Shown one piece after another: positions 31,113 through 40,579 of a stretch of 64,000 bases of DNA. Every line of letters starts with the position of its first letter. The stretch's first letter is position 1. The notes under the pieces are model-generated. The model was not told the DNA's origin. It worked only from the letters and a program-made list of their open reading frames with translations, and ran no database searches. Origin of the DNA: Blepharisma stoltei. Lineage: Eukaryota > Ciliophora > Heterotrichea > Heterotrichida > Blepharismidae. The position numbers and the translations under genes are program-made. Where the stretch lies: the NCBI GenBank assembly GCA_914767885.1, contig CAJZBQ010000018.1, positions 372,001 to 436,000 of the forward strand, given 5' to 3'.

Positions 31113-31610
31113 ATGGAGAAAAAAGCCTCCTTCGCCTATTCAAAGTCAGTTTCCCTAAAAAGGTCAGATTTCATACTCCCACTATTCAAAAGAAAAGTTT
31201 GGGATAAGGAGTCTGAAACTACTCGAGTTTACAACTGAAGTACTAGCATTCCAGATCGTTGGATCGAAATAAAGGGCAGGGGTCATTTTAAACATGTTTC
31301 AGAAACTTCAAATATAAAAAATACACTAGATTTTTTAGTGTCATCACAAAAATACATCAATAAAATATCAGCCCCTGCCTTAGAAAAATATCAATCATTG
31401 ACAGAGCACAAAGCACCGAAAATCATCAAGCCAAAAACATCGAAGCCTTCAAAAAAAAGCATTTTTGGGTTTCCAAAAACGCCTAAAAAACCACTTGATG
31501 CTGAAAATATCCCTGCAAAGCCAATTCATATGAAATCTTCATTTACAGCTCATCACTGACCCAACAAACGAATCTCTAATAGTTTGAAACCAAAATACAC
31601 CTATTCCTAA
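31113..31610 (+). CDS. Hypothetical basic protein
   Basis: 165 residues once TGA is read as Trp (VYNWSTS and AHHWPNK). It starts MEKKASFAYSKSV and stops at TAA. Rich in Lys, Ser and Pro (PKTSKPSKKS, GFPKTPKKP), probably disordered. No known domain, signal or membrane segment. It would be missed with the standard code, which breaks it into fragments. Function unknown. Confidence 0.62.
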
Positions 31611-31644
31611 TTTTTTTTAAAAATAAATATTAAATCTTAAGTTT

Positions 31645-31911
31645 AAGTTTAATAGAATTACTCTTGCATTTCAGTGCTATAACTCTTGGTTTACTTGAGG
31701 TCCATTAGCAGCTCTGAACAACAGTAGGTGGACCGGCCTAACCGTCGAACCGTTCAAGTTAATAAGCCCTTCCTGACTTCTCTAGTCATTGCCAGCTTCA
31801 GCACCGACCTCTTCTCTTCAAGCCGAGACTCTCAAGAAGCTTTGACTTCTCTTACTAAGCTCGGTTATAGGTCCATCCTGTTGGTGGCAGGAGTTAGGAT
31901 CTATCCCTAAC
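31645..31911 (+). mobile_element. SINE-like element, family B copy 1
   Basis: About 267 bp of GC-richer sequence from AAGTTTAAT to ATCCCTAAC. It aligns by eye along its length with 63537-63806 (shared TTTACTTGAGGT, then TCTGAACAAC/TCTAAACAAC, CGAACCGTT/TGAACCGTT and AAGCCCTT). Target duplications are not clear. The shared ATCCCTAAC end lies next to AT-rich DNA in both copies. Confidence 0.7.
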
Positions 31912-31978
31912 TTATATTTTTAATATTGTGAAATACTAAATAAATTATATCTTTATTTATATACTTTATATATACACA

Positions 31979-32323
31979 ATGAAATCGCAATGTTTCCAAT
32001 TTGAAGATTTTGTTCTCAAAGAATCTGAAAGCTACCCAGATCTTAAGCAGTTCCGTGATAAATATACAATAACAAACTTTGCGCTACCAAATGGATTAAC
32101 TACAGTGCATAAGGAAAACGAAGAAAATGAAGGGAAAAATCCTAATGTGGTAAATAATCCGAGTCTTGAAGAATTTTTAAAGAGATTTGACAGAAAAGAT
32201 ACTTCTATTGAAGCACCAAAAGAGAGAAGAGGAGTTAATGGATGGAAACTCACAAGAGGGTCATTAAAATCTTATAGAAAAGGACGGAGCAGCTCTATGC
32301 CAAGATTGGATTCTGAGAGATAG
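31979..32323 (+). CDS. Hypothetical small protein
   Basis: 114 residues from ATG (MKSQCFQFEDF) to TAG. The N-terminal half could be a small folded or peptide-binding segment; the C-terminal half is basic and Ser/Arg-rich (SYRKGRSSSMPRL). No domain recognised. It starts 67 bp after a SINE-like copy and precedes a foldback MITE. Confidence 0.5.
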   Translation: MKSQCFQFEDFVLKESESYPDLKQFRDKYTITNFALPNGLTTVHKENEENEGKNPNVVNNPSLEEFLKRFDRKDTSIEAPKERRGVNGWKLTRGSLKSYRKGRSSSMPRLDSER

Positions 32324-32403
32324 AAGAGCTACAAACTAATAATAAATGTATTGATAAATAACGAAGTCTGGGATAAAATAAAATATACTATAGTCTTTTG
32401 GCG

Positions 32404-32532
32404 TTATTTCTGACTGGCTCCCACGAGCCAAAAATGGGTTTTCCACGAGCCAAAAATGGGTTTCCACGTGGAATTTCTGGATTTTCACGCGTGAAATCCA
32501 TCTTTGGCTCGTGGTAGCCGATCAGAAATTTA
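32404..32532. mobile_element. Foldback MITE (about 126 bp)
   Basis: ATTTCTGAcTGGCTcCCACG at the left is inverted at the right as CGTGGTAGCCGATCAGAAAT, giving about 27-bp TIRs. The motif CCACGAGCCAAAAATGGGTT is duplicated in the left arm. Smaller palindromes CCACGTGG and TTTCACGCGTGAAA sit in the middle. TTA occurs at both borders. Intergenic, so excision cannot be tested by reading frame. Confidence 0.72.
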
Positions 32533-32569
32533 AGCAACTGATCATAAAAATTTTGGTGAATCAACTTTA

Positions 32570-33157
32570 TTAGTTACCTCTTGAATATCTCACGTATTTA
32601 AGCTGCTTCTTTGAATATGATCCTTGGGACCTTTTCTTTTCTTCTCGGGTTCGCTTTGGTGGATCTACTAACACCATGTTGTCCAATTCATTACGATTCT
32701 CAGGCAAAGGCTCTCCCTTTTCTCTTCTTTCCTTCAAGTATCTATGAATTTTTTGATTCAAACGAAACTGTCTTAAAACTTTATTGACATCATCTACGTT
32801 ATATCCACTGACTAGTGCAATTTCCTTTTTTGTATCTAATTCGAATCTTTCTTCTGTCAGCTCAGAGTCATGGAAAGCGTTTAAAATCTTCTTTGTTTTC
32901 TCTTTTTCTGCTTCTTCGATCTGGGTTCCTGATTGCCAAAATTTGCTAAGCGCATTGCCAGAATTTTTTATTAATTCCATAATTTCTTGCTTAAAATCTC
33001 TCAAGTAGTAAACTTCTTTTGAGCTGATATCTTCTAAATATTTTTTGAATGACTCTTCTTGTTTTTTCAAATTCTTCTCTTGCTGTCTTTCTTGAAAAGT
33101 TCTGGCAAATCTGAGAGAAGGCTGTCTAAAAAAGCCACTTAATCTAAGCTCGCTCAC
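32570..33157 (-). CDS. SRP54 M-domain-like protein, possibly mitochondrial
   Basis: 195 codons ending at TAA. Residues about 95-150 (ILNAFHDSELTEERFELDT, then KKEIALVSGYNVDDVNKVLRQF) resemble the M-domain core of SRP54/Ffh, where SG..V.DVN.LLKQF is typical. The N-terminus (LRLSGFFRQPSLRFARTFQ) looks like an amphipathic mitochondrial presequence, then a charged helix. No ATG precedes it in frame: the frame runs through GTG back into a MITE-type IES at 33165-33401, and stays open beyond it. The true start is therefore unresolved and may need an upstream exon. The GTPase domain of SRP54 is absent. Confidence 0.5.
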   Translation of the reverse strand: MSELRLSGFFRQPSLRFARTFQERQQEKNLKKQEESFKKYLEDISSKEVYYLRDFKQEIMELIKNSGNALSKFWQSGTQIEEAEKEKTKKILNAFHDSELTEERFELDTKKEIALVSGYNVDDVNKVLRQFRLNQKIHRYLKERREKGEPLPENRNELDNMVLVDPPKRTREEKKRSQGSYSKKQLKYVRYSRGN

Positions 33158-33164
33158 TGAGATG

Positions 33165-33401
33165 TAATTTTTTTTTTTAAAAAAATTATATATAAATTTT
33201 ATAAATTTTTTTTTTTCAAATTTAAAATAATTCCAATTTATTAAAATTTGCTTTCCAATTTTTGTGAATTAGGATTTTTTAAATTTCGAAAAAAAATTTT
33301 TTTATAAAATTTATATATAAATTTTTTTAAAAAAAAAAATTTAACCCCCTCCGTGAGTAAACAAAATTTTTTTGTTCACTCACGGAGGGGGGGGGAGTTT
33401 A
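33165..33401. mobile_element. MITE-type IES upstream of the SRP54-M-like gene
   Basis: TA at 33165-33166 and 33400-33401, 235 bp apart. The right half matches the AGL MITE nearly base for base (TTTGCTTTCCAATTTTTG, AATTAGGATTTTTTAAATTT and a terminal hairpin with CCCTCCGTGAGTAAACAAAA). The left end is AT-only, so this is a one-ended or truncated copy of the same family. Confidence 0.75.
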
Positions 33402-33457
33402 AAAAGAAAAATTATGGTGATTTATTAATTTGATAAAATTACACAAAATTGCAGTTA

Positions 33458-35943
33458 TTAGTGTTTGGAGGAGGCAGAAGAATTTGAGGGATCATCACAA
33501 TAATATGTAGAGTCATCTCTTTGTTTTTTTGTATCTATTAATGTTAAGTCTTTGAGCTCTTCATCTTCAGAATCGTCACAGATCACTTGGATGCTTGTTT
33601 TTCTTTCACGCCTGGACTGAGTTTTCGTGTCTTTTCTCGTATGATAATTATAAATTTTTTTTTGTAAATTCAAATTCAGAGGAAATTGTTCTTCAGGCTC
33701 TCTTTCTATACCAACTATATTTATTTTATCAAATTTGCGCTGAATTCTTCTCGTTCTTCGCTTAGCTCTAGAACCCGTATATGGGTTTATCATTCTGTGG
33801 CGAGCTCTGTACTCTTCTACAGTTTTCATATCCACTCTGGAGCTAATGACCATATTTGTACATTTTTTTGCGACATGCCCATTTTCATTGCAAAAATAAC
33901 ACTGTATCCCCAGAATTTTATAATTATTATCTTCACATGAAACTTTGAAAAATTGAAAAAGATCAAAAATTTCAGGCTGTTTTTGGAGTTTTTCAATCGC
34001 CATGACTCAGTCCAACGTCATCACTTCAGTAAAGCTTTCACATTGGGCTGAAGCTGTCCTTCTATGGCCTGTAAAAAAACCTATTTCACCGAATATTTCA
34101 TTTTTATTAAGAATTATATAAGCACAGCCTGTATTTTGATGAAAAATGTTGACAGATCCTGTTGAAATAAAATAAAGTTTTCTACTTCTTTCACCTTCTG
34201 CTAATATTCCATCTCCTGGTGCAAATGTTTCTAATCTTAATAATTTTGTCATGGAAGTAATCGAACTCAAAGGAAAAAACTTTGGGAAAACCCTGCATCG
34301 CAACAAAATTTTGCCGTGCGTTCTTGAAGAAATTTCATCTCTTAGGTTGTCACTTAAAAGCTTAAGCACATCTTCTTCACCAAAGCAAGACTCCTGCTCT
34401 AATCCTACATAATCAATATATCGTTTCACTTTATCCTGCAGTTCTTTAGGAAGCCTAAGCTTTTTCATGTATCGATTGACACCTAGTGTTATGTCTCTTT
34501 TTTTTTGATCTGACTGATGGGATGCCATTACAATACTACTGATTTTTCCCAAAAGATATGCATAATAACCACATGTAATAACCATACACATGATAGCAAC
34601 AAGCCTTTCAATGGAATTTAAAGCATGAATGTCTCCGTATCCTACTGTGTACATGGTAGTAAAAGCTCAATAGAGAGTCGTTATGTACTTTTCTTGTAAA
34701 GAAATCCCCATCTCTTCTTCTAATTCTATACGAAATATTCAAGAACCTCTTGAATCATTTTGTGAAGCTTTGCTGAAAGCATAAAATGTGCAAGCTGATC
34801 AATGAGCTATAAAAAATATTGTTAAGCTTGTTCAGGCATAAATAAAATGGCATTCGGTTCGAGAGAAATTAGCTTTGCTAATTTTCTCTCCCTCATGGAA
34901 TTTTATTTATAGGGTTAGGTTTTCACTCGAGAACTTCTGGACAGCAATAGCGGTTTAACTCTGGGGATAACCAGAGGAACTGCTCCTCAGTCCTCTCAAG
35001 ATTTCGGGCTTTTACCTCTCAGCACATCCCCACGAGAGGATGACCCTTAGGCGGGAACACGCGCAGGAGCTGAGTCGAGACAAGGGCGACGGCATCGCGC
35101 CGGGTGAGACATGCAGCAAGGCTGGTGAAGCAGGAGTTGATAGAAGGCTTGGCCAGGGCTGACCTGTTCCAAGATGGCTCGCCTACGTCACTAGTTTTTT
35201 GCCATAGGTCCTTTTTGGGCTGCGGCACTATACACCTTAAACACCAGATAATTAAGTAAGTAAGTAAGTAAGTAAGTTAAGCTTGTTCAGGCAATTACAA
35301 TAAAAACAGAAAATAATTCACTAGATAAAATTTCTTCAATCTTAACAAAAATTGATCTTAACTTCAATACCCTTGCTAGTTTAAAAATCCTTAAAAATCT
35401 TATTAATTTAAGTATTTTCAACAAACTTGCAGAGGGTGAGCCAGAAATAATGATTTCGTAGGGAAATGAAGATATTATGTCCAAAATAAATCAACTTTGC
35501 AAGTAATTAATAGTAATTAGTTTTCGACTGTTTATTGTAATCCCACTTCTAAAAAACGTCGTATTAAAGCAAAGGCCAATATCAACAAAAAAAATCAATG
35601 AAATTGCTATTTCAAAATTCAAATAAGAGCTACTAAGAGTATAGTCAAATGCTAGAGAAAAAGGTATAATAAATCCTTCATGCAAAACAGAAATTATGAT
35701 CAGTATATCTCAAGCAACTCTTCAGCGATTTTCTTGATTAAATAAATATTTTTCGTCACAAGGTTTTTCATCTATTAAATTATTAAGGTGAAGTGTTTCA
35801 GTATTTTTCCTTTTAAGTGCTCTTGGCTCATCAATGCTTGATGGGGTGTTACTTTCTTTTATTCGGTTTATTTGTTCTTGTATTTCAAGTAGGTATTTCT
35901 GAGATTCTCCAAAAACAGCTGATTTTCTGCCTATTGTGTCCAT
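33458..35943 (-). CDS. Cyclic-nucleotide-gated cation channel with C-terminal CCHC zinc knuckle, split by a SINE-like insertion
   Basis: 676 residues after removing the insertion plus one duplication copy. ATG at 35943 (MDTIGRKS). TGA encodes Trp at about ten sites, for example ENRWRVAWD, LQSWFILD and TLYWAFTTMY. Voltage-sensor-like S4: KLIRFLRIFKLARVLKLR. Pore: TMYTVGYGDIH, a potassium-type GYGD filter. After the C-linker the cyclic-nucleotide-binding domain has FAPGDGILAEGE and FGEIGFFTGHRRTASA, the phosphate-binding cassette. The C-terminal tail adds CYFCNENGHVAKKC, a CX2CX4HX4C zinc knuckle, followed by a basic Arg-rich tail. Such channels can link cAMP/cGMP to membrane potential and ciliary beating. 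The zinc knuckle is the odd part. Confidence 0.9.
34821..35293 (+). mobile_element. SINE-like retroposon, family A copy 2, in the channel exon
   Basis: A 437-bp element between perfect 18-bp duplications GTTAAGCTTGTTCAGGCA (34821-34838 and 35276-35293). It starts AAAATGGCATTCGGTTCGAG and ends in a (TAAG)n simple repeat, the retroposon 3' tail. It is homologous along its length to 16296-16731 in reverse, with scattered substitutions and small indels. Removal joins IVIAWTSL to TIFFIAHWS in frame. Confidence 0.87.
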
Positions 35944-36779
35944 TATCAATTAATTTTTCAGATTAATATAAAGAAACATTATAAGGATTATATAAATGTT
36001 ATGTTGGCCTTGAAATGGATAAAAATAAATATATTTTTGATGAAATTTGAATTAAAATGGAGCTTATCTTTTTATATTAAGAAAATTAACTAAATCTATT
36101 TAATCCTACTTATAATACCTGAAATAAAGAGATTTATATTAAAAACAATTGAAAATAGTAAATTTATAAAAAATTTTAGGAATGCCCTATGAGATTACAT
36201 TGACAATTTCTGCATATTTAGAAAATAAGATATTCAAAACTGTAATTATATTGTCTATAAAGTAGTGTCAAAAATGGCGATATGATGAATATTGGAACTA
36301 AAGAAAATATAATTTGAGAATGGATCTAAAATGTTAGAATTTTCTCAGAGTTCTCATCAGCTGAATTCCTTATGAATTAAAGTCTTTAATTGTTAAGTAA
36401 ATGATTTTGTTTTAAAGATAAAGAAAATAACAAAAAATACCTAAACATCTGAGGGGTTTAAATTGTATGGATAATGCTGAAATACTCCTAAGGCATTTGC
36501 ATCTCTTTTAGTTATGAGGAATACCAAATATCCTTCAAATAAAATTTCTCGAAGATTTTAATGAAATTTTTCTTTTTATTTTACCTATCTTTATCTTTCC
36601 ATTAATCATTATGAGCTTATTTCAGATAAATAGAGTTTATTGTATAATTTACCTTAATGCTAATCTTAATTCGGCATGCACTTCACTTTTTCAAATCTGG
36701 AACTATATCCATTTAAAAATCCATCAAATGCATAAATTATCATATTCAGTTACTTTTACTATAAAATAAACTAACGAAT
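35944..36779. other. 836-bp AT-rich intergenic stretch
   Basis: Divergent promoter region between the channel and the small protein at 36780. No frame, inverted repeat or IES end motif stood out. Confidence 0.35.
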
Positions 36780-37196
36780 ATGGAAAATCTCTCTCTCCCT
36801 GAAGCACAGCTTCTTTATGCGATTTATAAACTAGAAAATGATGGCAGACTTAAGGAAGACGATAAAAAGAAACTAAAGCACATGGTCATTTCACAAGATG
36901 AAAGAGTCATGAGACTCATTGATCAATATAAAGAAAATCAAAGCCAAGTCAGCTTATTCCAAGATATTCTTAAAATTGTAAAGCCAATAAGGCAAAAGCC
37001 TGAAACTGTGGCTATTCCTTCTCGAGATTTCACCAATGAAGACAGCAGCCCGCTTGGGAAGTTTCTGCATGAACAGAAGAAGAGGCAATCCAAGAATGAG
37101 GGATTAGCTTTATCGCTTCATAAAATGAGTGATGAAGTTGAAATATCTCCAAAAGAAGAAATGCCTATGAGAGAAATGCATCTGAATTTTATGTAA
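36780..37196 (+). CDS. Hypothetical charged protein
   Basis: 138 residues, ATG to TAA, uninterrupted. The first 60 residues are probably helical (SLPEAQLLYAIYKLENDGRL, KEDDKKKLKHMVISQDERV). The rest is polar with a Lys/Gln-rich segment. No signal or membrane segment and no domain I can name. Convergent with Sec13, 64 bp between stops. Confidence 0.62.
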   Translation: MENLSLPEAQLLYAIYKLENDGRLKEDDKKKLKHMVISQDERVMRLIDQYKENQSQVSLFQDILKIVKPIRQKPETVAIPSRDFTNEDSSPLGKFLHEQKKRQSKNEGLALSLHKMSDEVEISPKEEMPMREMHLNFM

Positions 37197-37260
37197 ATTC
37201 AGTTCTAGATTATTTAAAAAATTGTTAAAAAAATAACAGGGATTTCTTAAATTTTTTATT

Positions 37261-38245
37261 TTAATTTATGTGTCCTACTTGGAATTCCCCTGATTCATTG
37301 GCTTCAGCAGCAATTTCCCATTGTCCATTCTCGTTTTCATGAGCTATACGAGTGATAAGGTCAGCTGACGAGATTCCTAATAAATTTCCTTCATTTCATG
37401 AAATTTTCAAAACTGGTACTTTTATGCTAAAAATAATTTCTGAATCCCAGCTTTCATTACTTGATGTTCATAAAATTACATTTCCATCTTCACCTGCGCT
37501 GATAATCCTATACCCATAAAATGGCTTATACGGCAGTGCTGCTACATCTCGTACGCATCCAGAATGTTTTAATAGTTCATCAAAATGTATTCTAAATTAT
37601 CATAAAATTATCTTCCCTTAACAATAATTAACTTATAGAAGTATTTATATGTATATCATATAAATTTTCTTCATCCCATTTCCATACTTTTACAATCCCA
37701 TCTGCTCCTCCTGTCACAAATCTTTTCTGCATTTCTATGGTGTCAAGAATACTTTGTGACACAGAAGGAAGCCAAAATACAGAAGATACACCTCCTTCAT
37801 GAGCCATTAGCTTTGTTGACTCCCATCTATCATCTAATAGTCAGGTTATAAGTGAAATGCACCCATCTGCAGATCCTGCAAGCAAAACAAGCCCAAATTC
37901 ATAAGGTGCCCAATCCAAAGATGTAATTGGAGCTTGGTGTTCTTCATATTCATATATAAGTGTCCATTTATTTTGAGCAGCTTCTTTTCATATAGCTACC
38001 TTTCTGTCTCCGCTTCCTGAAGCTAAAAGATTGCCAAACTGTGGGTGAGACCAAGATAGAGAAGTTACAGTAGCTTGATGATAATTAATTTCAGAAATTT
38101 TATGCGCATTGTTATCCTCAATAAGGAAAACAGAAATTTTCCCATCTGAGCCACACGTAGCAAAGCGCCTTCCATAATAATCGAATTTTGTATCAAGAAT
38201 CGCCCCTTCATGAGATGTTGCTACAGATGTTTTTGGAAAAGCCAT
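37261..38245 (-). CDS. SEC13: Sec13, WD40 subunit of the COPII coat and nuclear pore
   Basis: 306 residues after removing a 64-bp IES. ATG at 38245 (MAFPKTSVATSHEGAILD). WD40 repeats: DTKFDYYGRRFATCGSDGKI, VTSLSWSHPQFGNLLASGSG, ITSLDWAPYEFGLVLLAGSA, VSSVFWLPS...RFVTGGADG and VRDVAALPYKPFYGYRIISA. Trp is encoded by TGA in KVAIWKEA, ITWLLDD and VILWTSS. Sec13 pairs with Sec31 in the outer COPII cage for ER export and with Nup145C/Nup96 in the nuclear pore Y complex. Its start lies 8 bp from the stop of the carrier gene upstream. Stop TAA. Confidence 0.93.
37588..37653. other. 64-bp TA-bounded short IES in SEC13
   Basis: The 6-bp direct repeat ATGTAT (rc ATACAT) at 37585-37590 and 37649-37654 contains the TA pair 37588-37589 / 37652-37653. 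Excision joins ENLYDI to HFDELLKHSG and removes stops. Confidence 0.8.
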
Positions 38246-38253
38246 ATAAAAAT

Positions 38254-39063
38254 TTATCTTAATCTATCATAATTAGGGTTATCGAAGTACCTTTTGAAGT
38301 GCTCGTACAGGTTTATATAAATATTGACTCCTAGCACCAATCTTCCAAGCCTAGGCCAAAGTCCATGTGTAAGGGTATGGATGCCTTCGCGCTTCACAAT
38401 CAGCTTGATCCCGCTAAAAGGAATTTTTTCTAAATGACTGTAGCAGCAATTTCTTGTTTGAAGTTTGGTTTTTATTACGTCAAAAGGATGAGTAATAAGA
38501 GCAGCAATTATCGCTCCTGTTGTGCAGCTTAAAGTTCTTGATATGTTAGGATGTGTGTCTTTATATTTTTTATGAATATTCTCCATGGTCATGAAAAAGG
38601 TTCCTGAGAACAATACGTCTCTGAGTAAAGTTACTCGAAGTCCTGAAAAGCCAGAAAAACTAAAAGTGAGTTGTCCTGAGCCTGTTCCCATTAAAGAGGT
38701 CTTAAATCTCTCAATTGGAGAAGACACAATTACAGCTGTAAGTTTTGATAGCATTGCAGATAATCCAGCACCAAGTGATCCAAATCAGTCATCTAATGGC
38801 GGTCGAAGTACTTCATAGAGCGAATAATGAACAATGTTGATGCTCAGCATAGAAACTAGTGATGGTGAGAGACCTCGCCATAGACTAGTAATCCCTCGAT
38901 GAGAAATTATTTGCTCAATTGAGTTTTTTACAGATAATCTCTTAAATGATCCTATCTGAGTGTTCTTAATTACGTCTAATGGACAAAGAACTGTAGCATA
39001 AACGGCAGATGAAATGCAAGTTGACGCAATTATCGCTATTTTATTTTCACTTCTTTCAGTCAT
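38254..39063 (-). CDS. Mitochondrial carrier (SLC25 family)
   Basis: 269 residues with TGA as Trp (LDDWFGSLG). Three tandem carrier modules: CPLDVIKN, SSPIERFKT and THPFDVIKTKLQ are the PX[D/E]XX[K/R] signatures after helices 1, 3 and 5. Each is followed by a short matrix helix and G-rich segment (GITSLWRGLSPSL, GIHTLTHGLWPRLG). Located in the inner mitochondrial membrane by family. Resembles the SLC25A38-40 group in general pattern, but substrate contact residues cannot be assigned, so transport specificity is open. No presequence, as usual for carriers. Confidence 0.88.
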
Positions 39064-39652
39064 TTAATATTACTTAAATTTTAATGACTGGACAATAATT
39101 AAAATGAAGTTGCAAAAGTTAAGCAAATTAGCTAAAATAATCAGAAAATAATTTGTAATTATTTAGAGGCTATTATAAATATTTAATAATGATCCTCAAC
39201 AGAGTTATGAGAGATCATAGTAGTGATCCTACCAAAAAAATAATTTAATTCTTATGATAACTTTAATAATGCTCATAGCTCATAAAATGGATCGAAAGAT
39301 AATTTAAAACCATAAAAATCTTTGATTGAGATGAAAAATAAAATTAATCCTTCACAATTATGATTAAAAGATCTTTAAACACAACGCGGCTTAAGATTTA
39401 TATATATTTCTGTTTTTGCCTAGTCGATTAGTTTTTAAAAGTAAGGAGCATTGAAAATCTGATTTTTTCCTGGAGGTTTTCTTTAATTTAGGGTATTAGT
39501 GCAATAAATAAAGATAAGCCCAATATGATTAAATATTTTGAGAAGTATAAATAATATTTTTAGAAATTCGAAAGTAAACTGTTGAATTTACTTGCTAGCA
39601 GAAAATGACTTAAATCATTGAGCATTTAACTTCTTTAAAATATCTAATAAAA
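39064..39652. other. AT-rich intergenic stretch
   Basis: 589 bp between the divergent carrier and dihydropteridine reductase genes. Nothing beyond simple A/T-rich sequence recognised. Confidence 0.35.
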
Positions 39653-40363
39653 ATGTTGGGCAGACTTAAAAGAATGGTCTTTACGAATCGCGTAATAATT
39701 ATTGGTGGCAACGGAGCACTCGGAAAGCATATGGTTGATACATTCAAGACAGATTGGAATGTGACTAACATTGATCTTGCTGAAAATCCAAATGCAAATA
39801 AAAATATTCTCTTAAAAGAATGCTCTTTCGAAAATTATAGCCAACACTGCAAGAAAAGTCTTTCAGGGACTTACGAAGCAATTATATGTGTAGCTGGCAC
39901 ATGGGCAACTGGAGGAATTTCCAACATTGAAATTTTTTCTCAAATCCAAAAACTAATTGATGGCAGCTTAGAACCCGCTATTTTAGCTTCACATCTAGCA
40001 GCTGATCATTTAAATGATAGTGGCTTGCTAGTTTTTACAGGAGCGTTTAGACCGTTTAAAAATACTTATCCAGAAAATCTTGCATTTACATTAATGAAAA
40101 ATGCAACTCATAGCTTGGCTTTGAATATGGCTGTAAGGGACAAAATTTCGCCGTTGGCAACTGTAACAACAATTTTGCCAGACATTTTGGACACTAGAGT
40201 AAATAGAGAAGCTATGCCAGGGGAAAATAGAGCAAACTGAATTGATCCAGGAAAAGTTGCTGAGCTCGTTAAAAGCTGGGCAAATGGGAAAAATATGCCT
40301 ACAAATGGAAGTTTTGCGGAATTGAAAATGATGAATGGGAAACTTATTCCTGAATTTATTTAA
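39653..40363 (+). CDS. QDPR: Dihydropteridine reductase-like SDR protein
   Basis: 236 residues with TGA as Trp (RANWIDPG); human QDPR is 244. The enzyme regenerates tetrahydrobiopterin from quinonoid dihydrobiopterin using NADH. Rossmann start: RVIIIGGNGALGKHMV. GTWATGGISN and the C-terminal ILPDILDTRVNREAMP, SWANGKNMPTNGS align with QDPR. Oddity: the YxxxK catalytic motif of the SDR family reads FTLMK here, so the tyrosine is replaced by phenylalanine while the lysine remains. Either activity is altered or the protein has another role. No interruption. Confidence 0.87.
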
Positions 40364-40579
40364 CGAGAATAATTAGATAGCTAATCTAAAGCAATGTTCT
40401 TATCTATTATTCGTTTTTAATAGTGATAGGCGATATAATTTTTTTTTAACTCAACAAGACTCAAACCTTTATTTTCTTGAAATTTCCAATAGCGGTCTCA
40501 TTCTATAGTTTCCACAATTACCTTTTACAGCCAAAAATTGATACTAAACTCCATTTTTCTGTCCACGTGGTTATATAAA

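Noticed and set aside
13403-35725. In-frame TGA codons as signs of pseudogenes or sequencing errors
   Set aside because: They fall on conserved Trp positions in many families (CCP NRRW, CDPK WSCG, MFS, Sec13, channel, dynein), and no gene uses TGA as its stop. A TGA=Trp code explains all of them.
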